Shown: positions 26,141 through 55,840, counted from the stretch's first letter. The stretch is DNA of 64,000 nucleotides from Callaeas wilsoni (GCA_013398955.1 VWPU01019110.1:78476-142475); one strand, 5' to 3'. The notes: generated by a model not told the origin, from the letters alone. Numbers and translations are program-made.

Positions 26141-28460
26141 AAGGGGGCCAAAAGACTCTCAGGAAAACGCGCGCTACCAAACGTCAATTGAGCATGCCAA
26201 ACCCAACGTACAAAGAGCAGCAGAGAGTAGTTTTCTCTATTCAGAAGACTGTTTTGTGATGCCAGGGTAGACTTAGTTCCATAAGCCAGGTCACTTAGCA
26301 TCTTGCACCCACAAATAAGGGATTCTGCATGTTTGTACATCAGTTTGCAACCCTCTGTGTGCCTAGAGAGCTTCCCAAGTTATCTTGGTGCAAGCTGTGA
26401 AACTGTAAGCAATTTCCTAGGATGCTATGAAATAAGATTTTTTTTTTTCTTCTTTGCTTAATGGTATCTTTACAAGTAAGGATGTGCAAATTGATAGGTT
26501 AAAAAAATTATTATTAAAGCCGTTTGGACGAGAATTAGTTGGAGCACTATCTTAGAGATGAAATTGATTTGCACTGCCTTTCTTTTTTCAAATAGTTACT
26601 GTATAATTTGTGAGAGAACTGTTTAGGTGGAAGGCATATGACATCTTGTGGTTTGTACTGTGAAATTTGTAGAAAGCTTTAAAGTGGTCTTTGTGAAGAA
26701 GGTAAAGAGAAAGTTGAAGGTAAGAGCTGGGGGAGAAGAACTCTAATAGCTGTCAGAGGAGGTTTTAAATGAAAATAGTATTTACACAGAGGAAAGTTGA
26801 AATACTAATTCTACAAGGTTAAAGTTTTAGTATGTTATAATATTGTGAATAAGTTTTATGGTTTTTAACTGCATAAATCCACACTGGAAAAGAAATAAAG
26901 ATAATAGAAATAGTGGGAAGGAATGAGAAGCAAAAGCTAAGTAAGAATGGAAATGGAGCTGCACATACAGGTCACTTTTGGAGAAGCTGATTCCATAAAG
27001 GCATAGTCAGGGTTTGAAAAGTGTGGCAAACTTAAAAAGCTGCTTACTTGAATTCTGAAAAGTGGTCCATGTCTCAGATAACTCTGTGAGAAATACCTAT
27101 CTAGCGAGGGTTCAGACATAAGCTGCAACTACAGATGCATGTGGTCTTTATTGTAAGTCAGGTCTTTCCTCTGGCTCAGCAATCCATTTTTAGGCTGGAT
27201 AATCTTGAATTACTATATCTGAAAGACAGAAATAGCTTCCTCTGCTTCTTTCTTTGTTAAAGGCTCAGTCTGGCAAAGAAAGTAGAATTTCTTACTCACA
27301 TTTCCAGCCCAGGAGAATGTTAACATTTATTGTCTGTGTTGGTGACTGAGCTTAGTAACTCTTATTTTTAATAATTCAAAAGGGTTTTTTTCCTTATGGT
27401 TTTTAAACTCTTAATTGAAAAACTGATTACCAAATTCTGCAGACTGCTGATTTACTTGATTTAAGAGTAGGAAAAATGTAGCAAGAAAACTTTTTACTTT
27501 AGTGTAAATATAGTTGTTGTTCTTTCAGAGTTATTTATCTAAAAAAGCATGTTCAAAAGAAACCAAAGAAGTGGGTGTGCAATAGAAGCATGGAAGCATG
27601 AGGCAGATTTGAGTGACTGATACTGTAGTCATTATCATGCCAGAGAGGAAATGAGTTATGTCCTGGGGGGCAGGAGAGTGGAGGAGTGCTAAGGATTGAA
27701 GAGCAGCAGAAGTCGTGGTGGGTTTTTTTCCCCCTCTGTTCTTAGTGTGTTCGTTTTAAATTCCCAAGGAATTGTTAAAACTTTGGTGACATCTAATGGA
27801 TACTGTGTGAAACTCCAAGATGCTTCTCTTCTTCCCCTTAATTTTATGTAATTGTGCCTTTGTTTCCTTTCCTTAGTAAGATTCTTTTTAAAACTCTTCA
27901 CAAGTTTTTTTAGGTAAAAAGAATTTGCAAGCTTATGAGACAATCATAATGTTTTAAAGAGTTAAGAGAAATTAAGAGTAGGACTAACTATAAAATATAT
28001 CTAAGGCATATCTTGTTTGTTGTTTTAATTTCACATGTAACATTGTAGTGCATGTGTGAGTTAGTAACATTATCCTCAAGTGAGACACTTTATAATGGTT
28101 CAGGGAATGCTTTTGTGTTTTGCTACAATTTGTTCTTCTAGGAATGCAGCAGCATGTTGGTGGGTATTCTGTTAACATCTTAATTTATGTATCTGCCCGT
28201 AGCTATGTAGTCATTGCATAATCGCTGTCAATATTGAACCATTTGTTGCTCAGATTTAAACACTGTTTGAGTTTTAAAGTTGAGTATAAAATATGTGAAT
28301 TTTGGTTTTACTTGAACTAAACTATCAGTCTTTTTAAGTAGGCACATCTGCATTTACTCTAGCCAAAAACCTCAGTGTTGTATGCACTATGAGTCTTGAT
28401 TTGGGATGAAGGGCATGGGGGTGGGGGACCAAAATAAACTTTTATTTTGTCTTAGTCCAC
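26141..28460 (+). other. RASSF3: RASSF3 3' UTR (shorter form)
   Basis: AT-rich sequence directly after the stop codon, without coding signal. AATAAA at 26894-26899 is an early candidate; AATAAA at 28433-28438, followed by T- and GT-rich sequence (ttttattttgtctt, then tgttgtgtgtgg), is a better one. The UTR could run on to 30436-30441. Ends are inferred; there is no transcript evidence. Confidence 0.6.
28433..28438 (+). promoter_or_regulatory. RASSF3: Candidate poly(A) signal of RASSF3
   Basis: AATAAA with a downstream U-rich tract and a GT-rich element about 40-50 nt further on, and a G-rich tract (gggggtggggg) just upstream. Placement 2.3 kb after the stop codon is reasonable for this gene. 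Confidence 0.5.
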
Positions 28461-30459
28461 AGTTAATTATTGTAAGATGTTGTGTGTGGAGTTAATTTTC
28501 TTCTTTTTTGTTCTACACACTGGCAGTTACAGCAGCTTTAATTTAAAAGAAATTGTCATGCCTGGTCAGTTTTATCTTTTTTAAATTTTAGCATCAAATT
28601 GAACTGTCAAAGCTTTTGTTGCAAAACTGTTTTCTTGTCATTGTATGATGGTACCAGAATGATTAAATGATTGGGGGGGTGGGGGGGAAATGCAGGGAAA
28701 CATTAAAATGTATGTCTTTAAATACAAACATTTAAACTATTTATAATTTTAACAAGCTTAGTTTTATTTTTGTAGGGAAGTTTTTATTCCCCTTAAAGTT
28801 ATTACTGAAATGACAAAAAAAGTGATGGTTCCATTATTAAAGTTGAAGTTGGCAATACTTGGTTACGTGACGTGTGTTTGGTTTTTCCTTTACCTGATGG
28901 TGATGTGATCACTTTGAGGCCAAATGGATTTCCCTGTAAAGCAGCTATGAGTCCTGTGGGCAGACACAGCTGGCCTTTAGCACAAATTAAGGTTTGCCTG
29001 GGACAGAGGGATGGAGCTGAGGGTGGTGGGGCTCACAGAGCTGACCCCTCCACAGGGGGAGCGCAGTGGTGCTGGGACAGCCCGCCGGCACGTGGTTTCC
29101 TTCTGTTAAAAGGCACCTTGCAGAAACGAGGCCAATACACCAAGGCTGGAGGTGATACCCCGGCCCTCCCTCCCCAGGAGGGAAAATGCTTTTCACTCCT
29201 TTTTATCTTTAATGCCTTTTTAGTGGTTTTCTGTGGTAACATCAATGTTTAATTTTCCAGTTACCTATTTTGGTTTTTTTAGAAGTGATTTATTCCTTCC
29301 TGATTGAATTGGTAGAAGGGAGCTGCTGAGCTGTTTGCTTTGTCTCTGTGGCAGCAGAGGAGATGGCAGTGGCTCAGCCAGAAGGCTGGTTTATGTGAGA
29401 TCTCACAGCTTGGTGTGTGCAACAACCACATTAGGACTGTGTACGCACTTGGTAAGGCCTGCAAATGGCAAATACTTCAGCACTCGGCCAGGGTGGGATG
29501 GATAAAGGCCTTAAAGATACTGGAATCAGCCCAGCTGCTGACCACACAGGTCACTGGGCTCTGCCTGTGGCAGTTATGTACTACTAGAAATACCACTGGG
29601 CAAGAGACACCTCGTGTGCTTTGGCTGGATCAGTGGCAGAATCATCCATCTGGAGACCGACGAGTTCAGTGCGGAGGCAGAGCAGGACAGCAGCAATGTC
29701 TGTGGAGCAGTTGGGCCACTCCTCTCCATGGCAGGGATTGACAGATTGTCAGTCTGCTTTGTCTTCCTGCAGCCGAACTTTTAGCACTGAAATTTTCTAA
29801 CATTTACAAAAAACCCCACCAGACTCCATTCCCTTCCTGCCCTCCTCCTGTATGTGCATGAGTACAGAATGGTTTTCTTTCCTCCCCAGGTTCCCAGCAT
29901 GGGGATTTCCAGCTGCACTCCTTGCAAATTTTGTCAGCATTCACTTTTTACCGTCTCCCATTGATCTAGAACCATTCAGGTATGTTTTCCTCCTTTGTTT
30001 TAATGTTCAATAGCATGCTTGTATTTGTTGGGAAATAACTGTGCTTTCAAAACTTTTCCTACACTTTTCATCTTGCAGGAGCATATAAATTATGCTATTT
30101 AAGTTCATATGTAGGAGAAAGAGTTTCTCCTATGAAACTCAAAAACAGAAACACTCTTTTTAACAAGTGAATTTTGAGCAAAACAATGCTGACTAGTGCA
30201 GTATTCATACATTCCTGTAGGGAGATTGTTAGTATACCTTTGTCTAATGATAAGGAGTAACTGTCTAGGATTATGGCAATTTTGTGTTTGTATTCATTTC
30301 AGAAAATAAAAACTCATAAAAGTCTGTATACTTTTAGCTTGGGCCTGAAAGCTCCACAGAATCCTTAATTTAATCTGAAGTACCAGTTTTAACAAATTGT
30401 TTAAAAAAACCCCACCTTGTTACTAGTATCTCTGGAATAAAGTCCTATTACTTCAACTA
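28461..30459 (+). other. RASSF3: Possible extended RASSF3 3' UTR or downstream flank
   Basis: Includes a G7-T-G7 tract near 28673-28687 and a more GC-rich block at about 28870-29760 with open frames of 126 and 133 codons on the plus strand. I do not recognise their products. Whether this is transcribed depends on use of the signal at 30436. Confidence 0.4.
30436..30441 (+). promoter_or_regulatory. RASSF3: Second candidate distal poly(A) signal of RASSF3
   Basis: AATAAA followed about 35 nt later by a GT/T-rich stretch (ttgtcttgtttctt). It would give a 3' UTR of about 4.3 kb. Confidence 0.4.
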
Positions 30460-33400
30460 ACTTTCAAGTCCAATGTTGTCTTGTTTCTTATATCTACTTT
30501 ATAAATAATTTGGTGCCATTTTGAGAAGTCACCTCCTGCCTCAGTTGGATCAAGTGAATAAAAAGCTGCAGACAATCCTTACAGGACAACTGAAAGGTTC
30601 AGTCTCCTACTGTTGATGATGAAGGCAAGTGGATGACTTCCAAATGGGTAGTTATGCATCTGCTACATCTGTTTGGTCAAGAAGCAGGGACTGTGGTGAA
30701 CATTCAAGCCAGGTAGAGGAGACACACTGTGATCTGCTGTTTAGAACACAGGTTAGTGCTGTGAACTGAGGACTTACCTATTCTGGAGGAGTTGTCTTCC
30801 TCTTGATGTGTGAGCAGGTGTAAGAGACTGCCTGCAGTAGCCAGTATGGAGAAGTAGGCAACGCCCAGTTCAGAGCAATTGGAGCCAAGCACTTGAGACA
30901 CTGAGCCTGGCTGCTGGCACTAGTTTTGTGGTGTTTTTCAAGGAAATACTGCATAGGCCAGGTCATGTTTGTCTGAAAAGCACCTTCTTGTGTTATTTGC
31001 TAGCAAGGTAAGAGGTAATTCTGGAGTGTTCTTGTCTGCCCTTGTGCAAGCTGAAATTAGAAGTGTTTTCAGTTGTAGCAGCATAGGCCTGAAAGGGGCC
31101 CAACCCAACACCTTGCACTGAGGCACTCAGTACTTGCAAATGGCTTCTCAAACTGTTTCCTTCCTGCTTTCCTCAGAGATAATTTTTTAAAATTGTCTTT
31201 TTATTGCACTTTCTGTTCTCTACTGCTCCCTCTACAACTTTTGGAACAGGCAGTGTTCACAATTGGAACTTTGAAGCGGTTTTTTTAATTCCAAGTATTA
31301 ATCCTGCAAATGCTCTGTGTTGCCAAATCTAACATTTCACGATGCTGTATAAAGTACTAACTTGGTTCTGTCTTTCTAGAGTGCATTTTCTGTATGAATA
31401 AGACAGGATATTACAGATAAGGTAGTTCTGTTTTGCCTTCACTTCACCACAAATACCATGAGAGAAGTGGAGTGCAAAACTCCTTTCAATAACTCTGTAA
31501 ACCTAAATATAGCATTTTGGCCTCGAACATAGCATGAGAGAAAATAGCATTACAAGTCTAAGATTTCTCTCTTTAAATACAGAATCTGGAATGTGATCAG
31601 AAATTTCAGCTGTTTCCAGCATGTCTCGGGAGGAATTAGAATGCCAGTATATTCTATGGCAGCGAAGTTCAGCCTCTTGGTTTTTTTCCCAGGCAAAGTT
31701 GTGTTAGGACACTGGCTCTGAAGCTCTTGCTTCAGATAAACAGGTGCTTTCTGTATGCCAGTAATCCTAGACAGTTCTTTTAATCTAGACTTGTCAGCTG
31801 ATACTTTCAGAATCTGCCCTCTTTGCTCCTAACATTTTTCCATAGATGTGAGTGAGCAGATGTTAGACACTTCTATATTTTTATCTGCTCTGGTTTGTTG
31901 AATGAGCACTCACAGTCAGAACTTGTGGGTTTTTAGTAATACTGGCACAAAAGGGCAGCATAACTTGTACAGAGAATCTTTTAACACCTGTTGCCAAGTG
32001 ACAGCAGTCATTTTTAAATGTAAACAGGGCTGAGTGAAAATGCAGGTCACGAGGAAAGAACCCAGTATCTACTTTAGTTCAATCTATGTAAATAAAAGAC
32101 GTAGCAGAGGAACATTTCCAGGAAGTTAACAGACTTGACACTCAAAGTGTGTTTTGTTGAACAGTGGGTCGAGGATTGGTCACGTGCATTGTGCTGCTTC
32201 AGAGCCTGGAGCAGCCCAAAGGCAGGAGGCCACTGTTTTCTAAAGGTGGGGCTTGATTGCTGCTGGTGTTTTTTCTTTAATACTCTACAGAGAAGCTTTT
32301 GAAGTTACTTTCAAAAGACTTGAAATACTTTTAATTTGTTAATTTGAACATTTAAAAGCACAGGAGAAAAACACTAAGCAGGTATCCAGTAAAAAACATG
32401 GTTAGTCCTTTAGTGTAAAACTTACATGTGTTTGGTATTATTTTAAAACTTCACAGCTCAAACAAAGCCACAACACACTTTTTTTTTGCTTAGGATTTTC
32501 ATGTTGTAGGAGAAGGGTTATGCTTGGTTTGGATCAGTCATTGTAATGTTTTCCTTTCATCTACTGCCTGTTTTAGTTAGCTGATAGCATGGCAGAACCC
32601 TCACGACAGAAAGGTAGATCACGTGATCTGCTGATGCTTTCACTGATTTTCATCAACAGCATGAGAATATCCCCATGAATCTTTAGTCACATCCTTGATG
32701 CCTTTGCTGCCAACCCCTAGGAATCTACAAAGTCATTCTTGCTGACCAAGAGTCATGAAGCTGGCTTTTCCCTAGAACTTGCACAGGAAAAATGAGGAAG
32801 TAGGTGTTTCAGTTGTGTTCTATCAAGTCCCTCTTATTCCTGTTTTTAGAAAATGGGTGGATTCTGGCAGCTGAAATAAGTTCAAACAACTTCAACACCT
32901 TGAGAAAGCAGATTACTTTCAGATTTGTGAGCAATTACTGGACCATAGCTTTAAACACAATCTGGTGGATATTATCAAAATAGTGACAGCTGAATCTCAC
33001 TACAGCAGCATCTGGAAAGCAATATATCAGCACTGCCCTTTCTTTCTAATCATGGAATTCCCCTGCCCCATCCCTTGAATGAAGTATTAAGGCTGTGTAT
33101 TTCTTTTTCTAAAACAATTCCTTTAGCCTTGTATCAGCAATTTTCTTTACAAACATGGCTTGTTCTTTGTCATTAATTTCTAAGAGATGTGGCAAGCTTC
33201 CATAACCCTGATGGTAGTGTCACTTGGGCTGTCAGTGATGGGAATGTCTATCTAAGTAATACAGAGCTGCCCTTTCTTGTGGTGCTACAGTAAACTTTAT
33301 AGTTTTTGTAAGCTGGAACATCCAAAGAAAGAAAGCAATGTTTCAGGCAGCCATTAAATACTTTTGTCTACTTGATGGAACACTGCTACCTCCTTGCTGA

Positions 33401-34050
33401 AGGAGAAATGAAACTGATACCACATGGTTAAGCAGAAGTGCAAATAAAATGCAGAGATGCATGTTTTAATAGCTCGTGAAAACCTCAGAATTAAACAGGT
33501 TAAAGGTGTACCAAGTCTCCTTCTTCTATAGTTCAGGAAATTTATGTAGTATTTTTTTATGTAGTATTTTTAAACAGAATCAGCCAAGAAATTCAACTCT
33601 GTAACAGGGGTTGAGGTGAATAAGTAGCATGTATTCTGTTGCTGGTCACAGTTCCCATTTTGGAAAAAGCCTCACGTGAGATTTTATTCTTCCTCTTTCC
33701 TGGGGCAGAACTGGTCTTAATTATGAACAGCAGTTTCTCCATTGTGCTTTCCATTTTCCATCTATTCAACTACACCAGTTTCCAAGGAAATGCAAGCAAG
33801 TACAGGTTGCATTTCAATTTGTTCCTTCACCTCAGGGTTTCTTCCTGGTGCAAAGTAGTCAGGTGGTGTCCCGCTAGACACTGTAATAAGGTTCCCTGTG
33901 GCCATATGAAGGAGCCCTTGTTAGGCAGCAGAGCCATAAAGCAGTCTTTTAAAGGCTTATAAAATACGAATTCAGCCATTAGACATGTGACACAGCTTAT
34001 TCCTGTAGGAAGGTTTAAACTCAAGCTCAGTAACAAAGATAGGAAGTTTG
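30460..34050. other. Tail-to-tail intergenic region RASSF3/GNS
   Basis: No exon-like frame, CpG island or recognised repeat. It contains two E-box cores: CACGTG at 32181-32186 and the perfect 14-bp palindrome agatcacgtgatct at 32616-32629. A short tandem duplication is at 33541-33572. Otherwise nothing seen. Confidence 0.6.
33541..33572. repeat. Short tandem duplication
   Basis: The unit ttatgtagtattttt occurs twice back to back. Minor slippage-type repeat. Confidence 0.7.
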
Positions 34051-34058
34051 ATAGGCAG

Positions 34059-37000
34059 TTTATTTTTTCTTTCTTCAAAAGTGCAGCAGTGAACAGGGTC
34101 CTCTGGAAGGGCACTTTCTAAACAGATGTTCAAAACAGCAGAAATATGCTCGCAACATGCTACAGCAAAGTATGCTCACATACAGAGAGAGTCATACAAA
34201 GAAAATTCATTTTAATTGAATCACAATAAATGACCTGTTTCATTATGTTGAAATACTGTATTCAGCTTGATGAATCAGTCTCAAATTTAACTTGATTGAA
34301 AACATATTATACCTGCTTTGGGTGTGTGTTTCCATGTACATGTCCCTGCTACAGCTACATTCCCCAAAATGAAGAAGCCCAGTTTTCTGGGTCCATGCTG
34401 GGTAAGCAGGTACTGGCTATATTCACTTATGCTGAAGTGATGATAATGAATGTTGGTTTGCTTTAGGGTAACATAATGAAGTTATAGATCAGATCATTAA
34501 AAAAATTGCAGCTCTGCTTTTGATAATATTGATTTTTTAAAAAAGTAAAAAACATGGTCACATTTTATCTAAACTCAACTCTGTACCAGTAAGGCCCTTT
34601 ATTTAAAACTCTGTACATTTAACATGAATGCCTTCGGTAACAAGGTACAGATACAGCCACGGTCAAATAACACATGAAATGGAATATCCAGAAAGACCAT
34701 TTAGTTTTAAAATAACTTAGTTGGGATAAGAGTCAAAGATCCTTCATAGTGTTTTTTTAATTATCGAGGACAAGAATTAACACTGTTCATTTGAGGCTGT
34801 GAAAATACTCAGAATTAACTGCTTTATGGCAACAGACACAAGTGATAAACTGCTCTAAAAGCAATGGAAGGCAGGCAGCTCTTGGTTCCTGTTCTTCCTT
34901 CAACTATGTGCTTAACAATTCTTAAGTATCAAAAGTGGGAGCGAATCAAATATTCTCCTGAACCACTAAGTAAGGACTGATTAATTTTAATTCTGAATTT
35001 CAATTTAATACAACATTTACTACCTATGCCAGATTTCAGGTATAATGTGGTTCTCTGACAGTGAGTGTGTGAAGTTACTGAGTCTTGTTACAAAATGCTT
35101 TACAGGTATGTGCAGATAGCAAGAGCATTAATTTGGGTAAAACATCTGGTCACTCATACTGAATAATCTGCATCAATTCTGTCAAGTTTCATATTACTAA
35201 TTAGGCAAAAAATAAATCATTCAAAAGAATGTGTCCTTCCTAGGGCTTAAAATCACTTTAAGAAAAGACTGTATTAGAGTTACATTTCTGTACCCATAAC
35301 AAAGTTTTTTTCCTAGTAAGGAGCAGCAGAATGCATATTACTTGCACTGAATATTTGATGTATGACCAGGGTTTGATAGGATTGATGAGGGTTTAATGTG
35401 CAGCAGTCAATGTATTTCACGCTAGCCTCCACGCAGCTACCAAAGTGAAGTTTAAACAATGAACAAGTCTAAATTGCTAGAATTCTCCAAGCAAAACACT
35501 ACCTACATGAGCTTAGTGTGCAAGAAAAGCCTTGAGAGCATGAAGACAACTTTGGTTTTGTTTCTAGAGACAAAACAGTGTATGAAGGATACTGATGGCC
35601 TGTACTAAAGCTTGAGAAACAAAAAACAGGATAAAGCTACAGCTGTAGTTGAGAAAAAAAAAAAAGTCCTGAGTTTTTGAAAGCATGTAAGGAGTCTGAA
35701 TATCCAAAACCCTCTGTATTTGTATAGATGCTTCAGCTGAGAAGTCATCTTTCAACCTATTTTTTTCTCCAAGTATTTGGTCACTTCTGAGAGATTTAAA
35801 ACAAAAGTTCTATAAAAATCTAACCTGTAGACCACCACAGAAGTTTGCAACTCTAAGCTACATGAAGGACAACTTCTGTGCCTCAGAATTAAAAGCAAAT
35901 AAAGTTCAACTTATTTTATTGTAGCATTGCTTGTATCCAGTTGGTGGATCTGCACACTGGTATATGTACCTTCACAGTTTTGAGTCACACTTTGTTGCCT
36001 TCTTAATGATTAGTTGAAATAATCATGCTCTACTGGGGTAAGAGATGTGAAATAACTAACTGAACACTAAATAGCTTTGCCACAGTTTGTTTGACAAGGG
36101 AATGATTATCATGCCTGAAAACAGTTGATTTGCCCACAAGCAACACAAACTTGTCTTGCAGCAGATCCATAATTCAGTGTTTCCAGATGGTGTTTTGCCT
36201 GTGAATCTATAGAGAAGTTATATGGTAATGCAAGTTTGTGTGTTTTTCAAGATTTAGAAAGATACTGAAGTTTGGGTACATTTCAGATAAGCCTAATCAG
36301 AAGGTTGAAAAGACATCACCCGTTTGGAGGGAAACCAAGTGACTTCTGACGTGCAGACCTTTGGTGTGAAGGCCACTTTTTGCAGGTTCCAAGTAGTTAT
36401 GTCTCAACCAAAAAGCAACACTCTAGGAAGCACTTAAACTGCCTAAAATAGCTCTTAGCCTAATGTCTAGTAAGCAATGATTCTATGATTTTTAGCTAGT
36501 CTGCTTTCAAAATAATTTACCTTCAAGAATCTAATCAACATAAGAAGTTAGACAATTCAAGACATTTGGAGGTTAGAGACAGATCACCTCTACTGTGGTG
36601 CCTTGGTTGTTGGATTTTGTTTATTTTAGTATTACTTATGTTTGTGTATTAAAAACAGACTTAAGAGTTAGCTCAAAGCACAGGCACACTCACTTGAATA
36701 CTTGTTAGTCTCAACAGTCTCTTAACTCACTAGGAAGTCAGTCTATCTTAAACCCTAAGAGGTTTTTCAGTAGTACATCATAACCCAGCCCAGCATTTCA
36801 ATCCAGAAGGAGGCTGAAATTACATTCTTGTTTGCAAGCTACCACAGCTGTCCTATAAAATTCGCTGGTCTCATCGAAAGAGACTATTTAGCAGATGGAT
36901 TTTAATTCTGCACAAGACACTTGCTAGTCAGATCCTACGCTTTTGCCTGATGCCCTCCCTACTCTCTTTCGGGCTAGTTTGCTATTGTCATTAACAGCCT

Positions 37001-37463
37001 GGAGCTCAATACAGGAAACCTATAATTAAGCATAGCTTTTAAGAAGGCCAGTGACACTGAATATGGGTGAGCATTACTGTGCAATAGCACCTGCCTATCT
37101 AACCTGACTCAAATACACATTTATTGATTTTTTTAGAACAAAATAAACTGTTCAGATTCATAGGCATAGGTTCACTTTTGTGCCTGTGATATGAAAAGGT
37201 ACTTGAAAGACAAAGGTGGTAATCAATGATCTGAGCAAGACAGATTAGCTGTGTCTAACCATTTATAGTTAGAGTTCAGCTGTAAAATATATATATTGCA
37301 CAAGGCAACCAGCTAAAGACAAGGGGTTTCCTTCCAAACAGGGTTTGAAAAGCCCATTAAAAGTCTTCCAGCTGTAATCAGCGAAAGTTAACAGAGACAG
37401 ACCTGCTGCAGTCACTGGATAAACTGGTCAGTAGGAGCCCATTGCAAGAGGCTCTTAAGGGTC
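34059..37463 (-). other. GNS: GNS 3' UTR (extent uncertain)
   Basis: Sequence after the GNS TAA on the minus strand, AT-rich and without coding signal. Minus-strand AATAAA candidates are at 37120-37125, 36620-36625, 35915-35920, 34598-34603 and 34059-34064. From memory the mammalian GNS 3' UTR is about 3 kb, which favours the last two; I cannot tell which is used. Confidence 0.45.
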
Positions 37464-54428
<16,965 letters not shown>

Positions 54429-54543
54429 GGCGGGGCCGGGCGCGGCGGGACCGCCACAGGCGCGGAGCGGCCGCAGAGCCGGAGCAGCAGCGCGCGGGCC
54501 CGCCCCGCCCCCGGCATATGACCCAGGAGCGCGGGGGGGCGGA

Positions 54544-54553
54544 GTCACGTGGC
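54544..54553 (-). promoter_or_regulatory. GNS: CLEAR-type E-box (TFEB/TFE3 site) at GNS promoter
   Basis: GTCACGTGGC, nine of ten bases of the CLEAR consensus GTCACGTGAC, about 115 bp upstream of the GNS start codon. TFEB binds such sites to coordinate lysosomal gene expression, and GNS is a known member of that network. Confidence 0.7.
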
Positions 54554-54674
54554 CCGGGGTGTGCCGCGGCCCCGCCCCAGGCCCCGCCCCCGCCCTGGGC
54601 TGCGCGCTGAGGCGCGTCCCAGCCGTGACCTCTGCGCTCCGCTGCCGGGTGGCGGATAAACATCCGCGGGAGGC

Positions 54675-54985
54675 GTGTCGAGAGGATGGAGCCAGCTCTT
54701 CTCGGTAGAAGAATGGTCATCTCAACCAAGCTATAGGGCAAGAGGCAACGGGCAGAAACTGGTGCACAGGAAGTTCCACCTGAACATGAGGAAGAACTTC
54801 TTTACTGTGCTGGTGACTGTGCACTGGAACAGGTTGCCCAGAGAGGTTGTGGAGTCTCCGTCACTGGAGATGTTCAAGAACTGTGTGGACGCAGTCCTGT
54901 GCAAATGTGCTCTGGGATGACCCTGCCTGACCAGGGAGGTTGGACCACCTAGCCTTACCCATTCTGTGATTCTGTCAATTCCTGA
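54675..54985 (+). mobile_element. CR1 LINE 3' tail between GNS and TBC1D30
   Basis: Continuous and well-preserved match to the CR1 3' end: gagaggatggagccagctct, then gaagttccacctgaacatga, aggttgcccagagaggttgt, ggagtctccgtcactggaga, and the tail ccattctgtgattctgtc. The 5' end is truncated, as usual for CR1, and it inserted into CpG-rich sequence. Confidence 0.93.
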
Positions 54986-55840
54986 CTTGAATTAGTCGCG
55001 GCTGTTACGGGCGTGGCCGGGCCTGCTGGCACCGCCATCGGTGCCGCAGCCAGAGCCCAGGCGCGCCCGGCTCTGGCGGCCATGCGAACCCCGCTATCCG
55101 CTCCGTATTGCAGGCAGTGTCACGGGGACCGGCCGCAGCACAGGACTGAATTGTTGGCAAAACCGGGCCGCCCCTCTGGCGGGGGAGCAGGAGCGGGACG
55201 GCCAGCAGGACGGTGGTGACCTCCGTAGCAGCCGCACAGTCACGGGTACCGCGTCCGGTGTCACCGCGCCCGGTGTCACCGCCCCGAGGCGGAGCGAGGT
55301 GCCCACCCTCCCCGCCCCTCGGCAGGTGCAGCGCCCCCGCCTCGGCCTCTACCACGGTGCGCGGGGAGGAAGCGGAGCCGGGTGCGGCGCTCCTGCCCGG
55401 GCTCTCCCGCTCGCTTCCCTTTCCTCTGCCCGCCCCACCCCGGCGTGGGGCTGTGGAACGGGCCGAGCCCGGAACCCGGCGGCAGCGGCGCGGAAGATGG
55501 ATGCGGCGGAGGCCGGCGCGGGCGGCAGGGCGGGCAGCAGCGCCGACAGCCTGGCCGAGGAGGAGGAGGAGGAGGAGGACGAGGCCCGTCCCGGCAGAGG
55601 CCGGTCCAGCCGCACCTCGTCGCTTGTGAGCGGGCTGCTCACCGAGCTGTACAGCGCCGCCGACGCGGCCGCCCCCTCGGGCAGCGCCCGCTCCCGCGCC
55701 CTCCGGGACCTGCAGCAGCGGCCGAGCCAGGTCAAGTACCTGCGGCTGAAAGGTACAGCCCGCCCCGCCTGCCTGCCCCCGCCGCCGCCCCGCCGGGGCC
55801 GGGAGCTGCCCCTGCCGCCTCGCTTTTCCTCTCTGCGTGC
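54986..55840. promoter_or_regulatory. TBC1D30: CpG island and promoter of TBC1D30
   Basis: Dense CpG sequence covering the presumed transcription start, the first exon and the start of intron 1. A tandem cggtgtcaccgc pair is at about 55255-55280. An ATG at 55082 opens a 46-codon frame that ends at 55219, out of frame with the main start; it matters only if transcription begins upstream of it. Confidence 0.8.
55497..55752 (+). CDS. TBC1D30: TBC1D30 exon 1
   Basis: 256 bp from ATG at 55497 (good context: A at -3, G at +4) to AAAG|GTACAG, phase 1. It encodes MDAAEAGAGGRAG, a poly-Glu run from GAG repeats, then RTSSLVSGLLTELYSA and LRDLQQRPSQVKYLRLK. The frame stays open upstream but without an in-frame ATG, so this is the first start. 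Confidence 0.9.

Noticed and set aside
55041..55496. N-terminal extension of the TBC1D30 frame upstream of the ATG at 55497
   Set aside because: The frame is open but has no in-frame ATG, and the translation is low-complexity GC-driven sequence. The ATG at 55497 has good context and fits the family.
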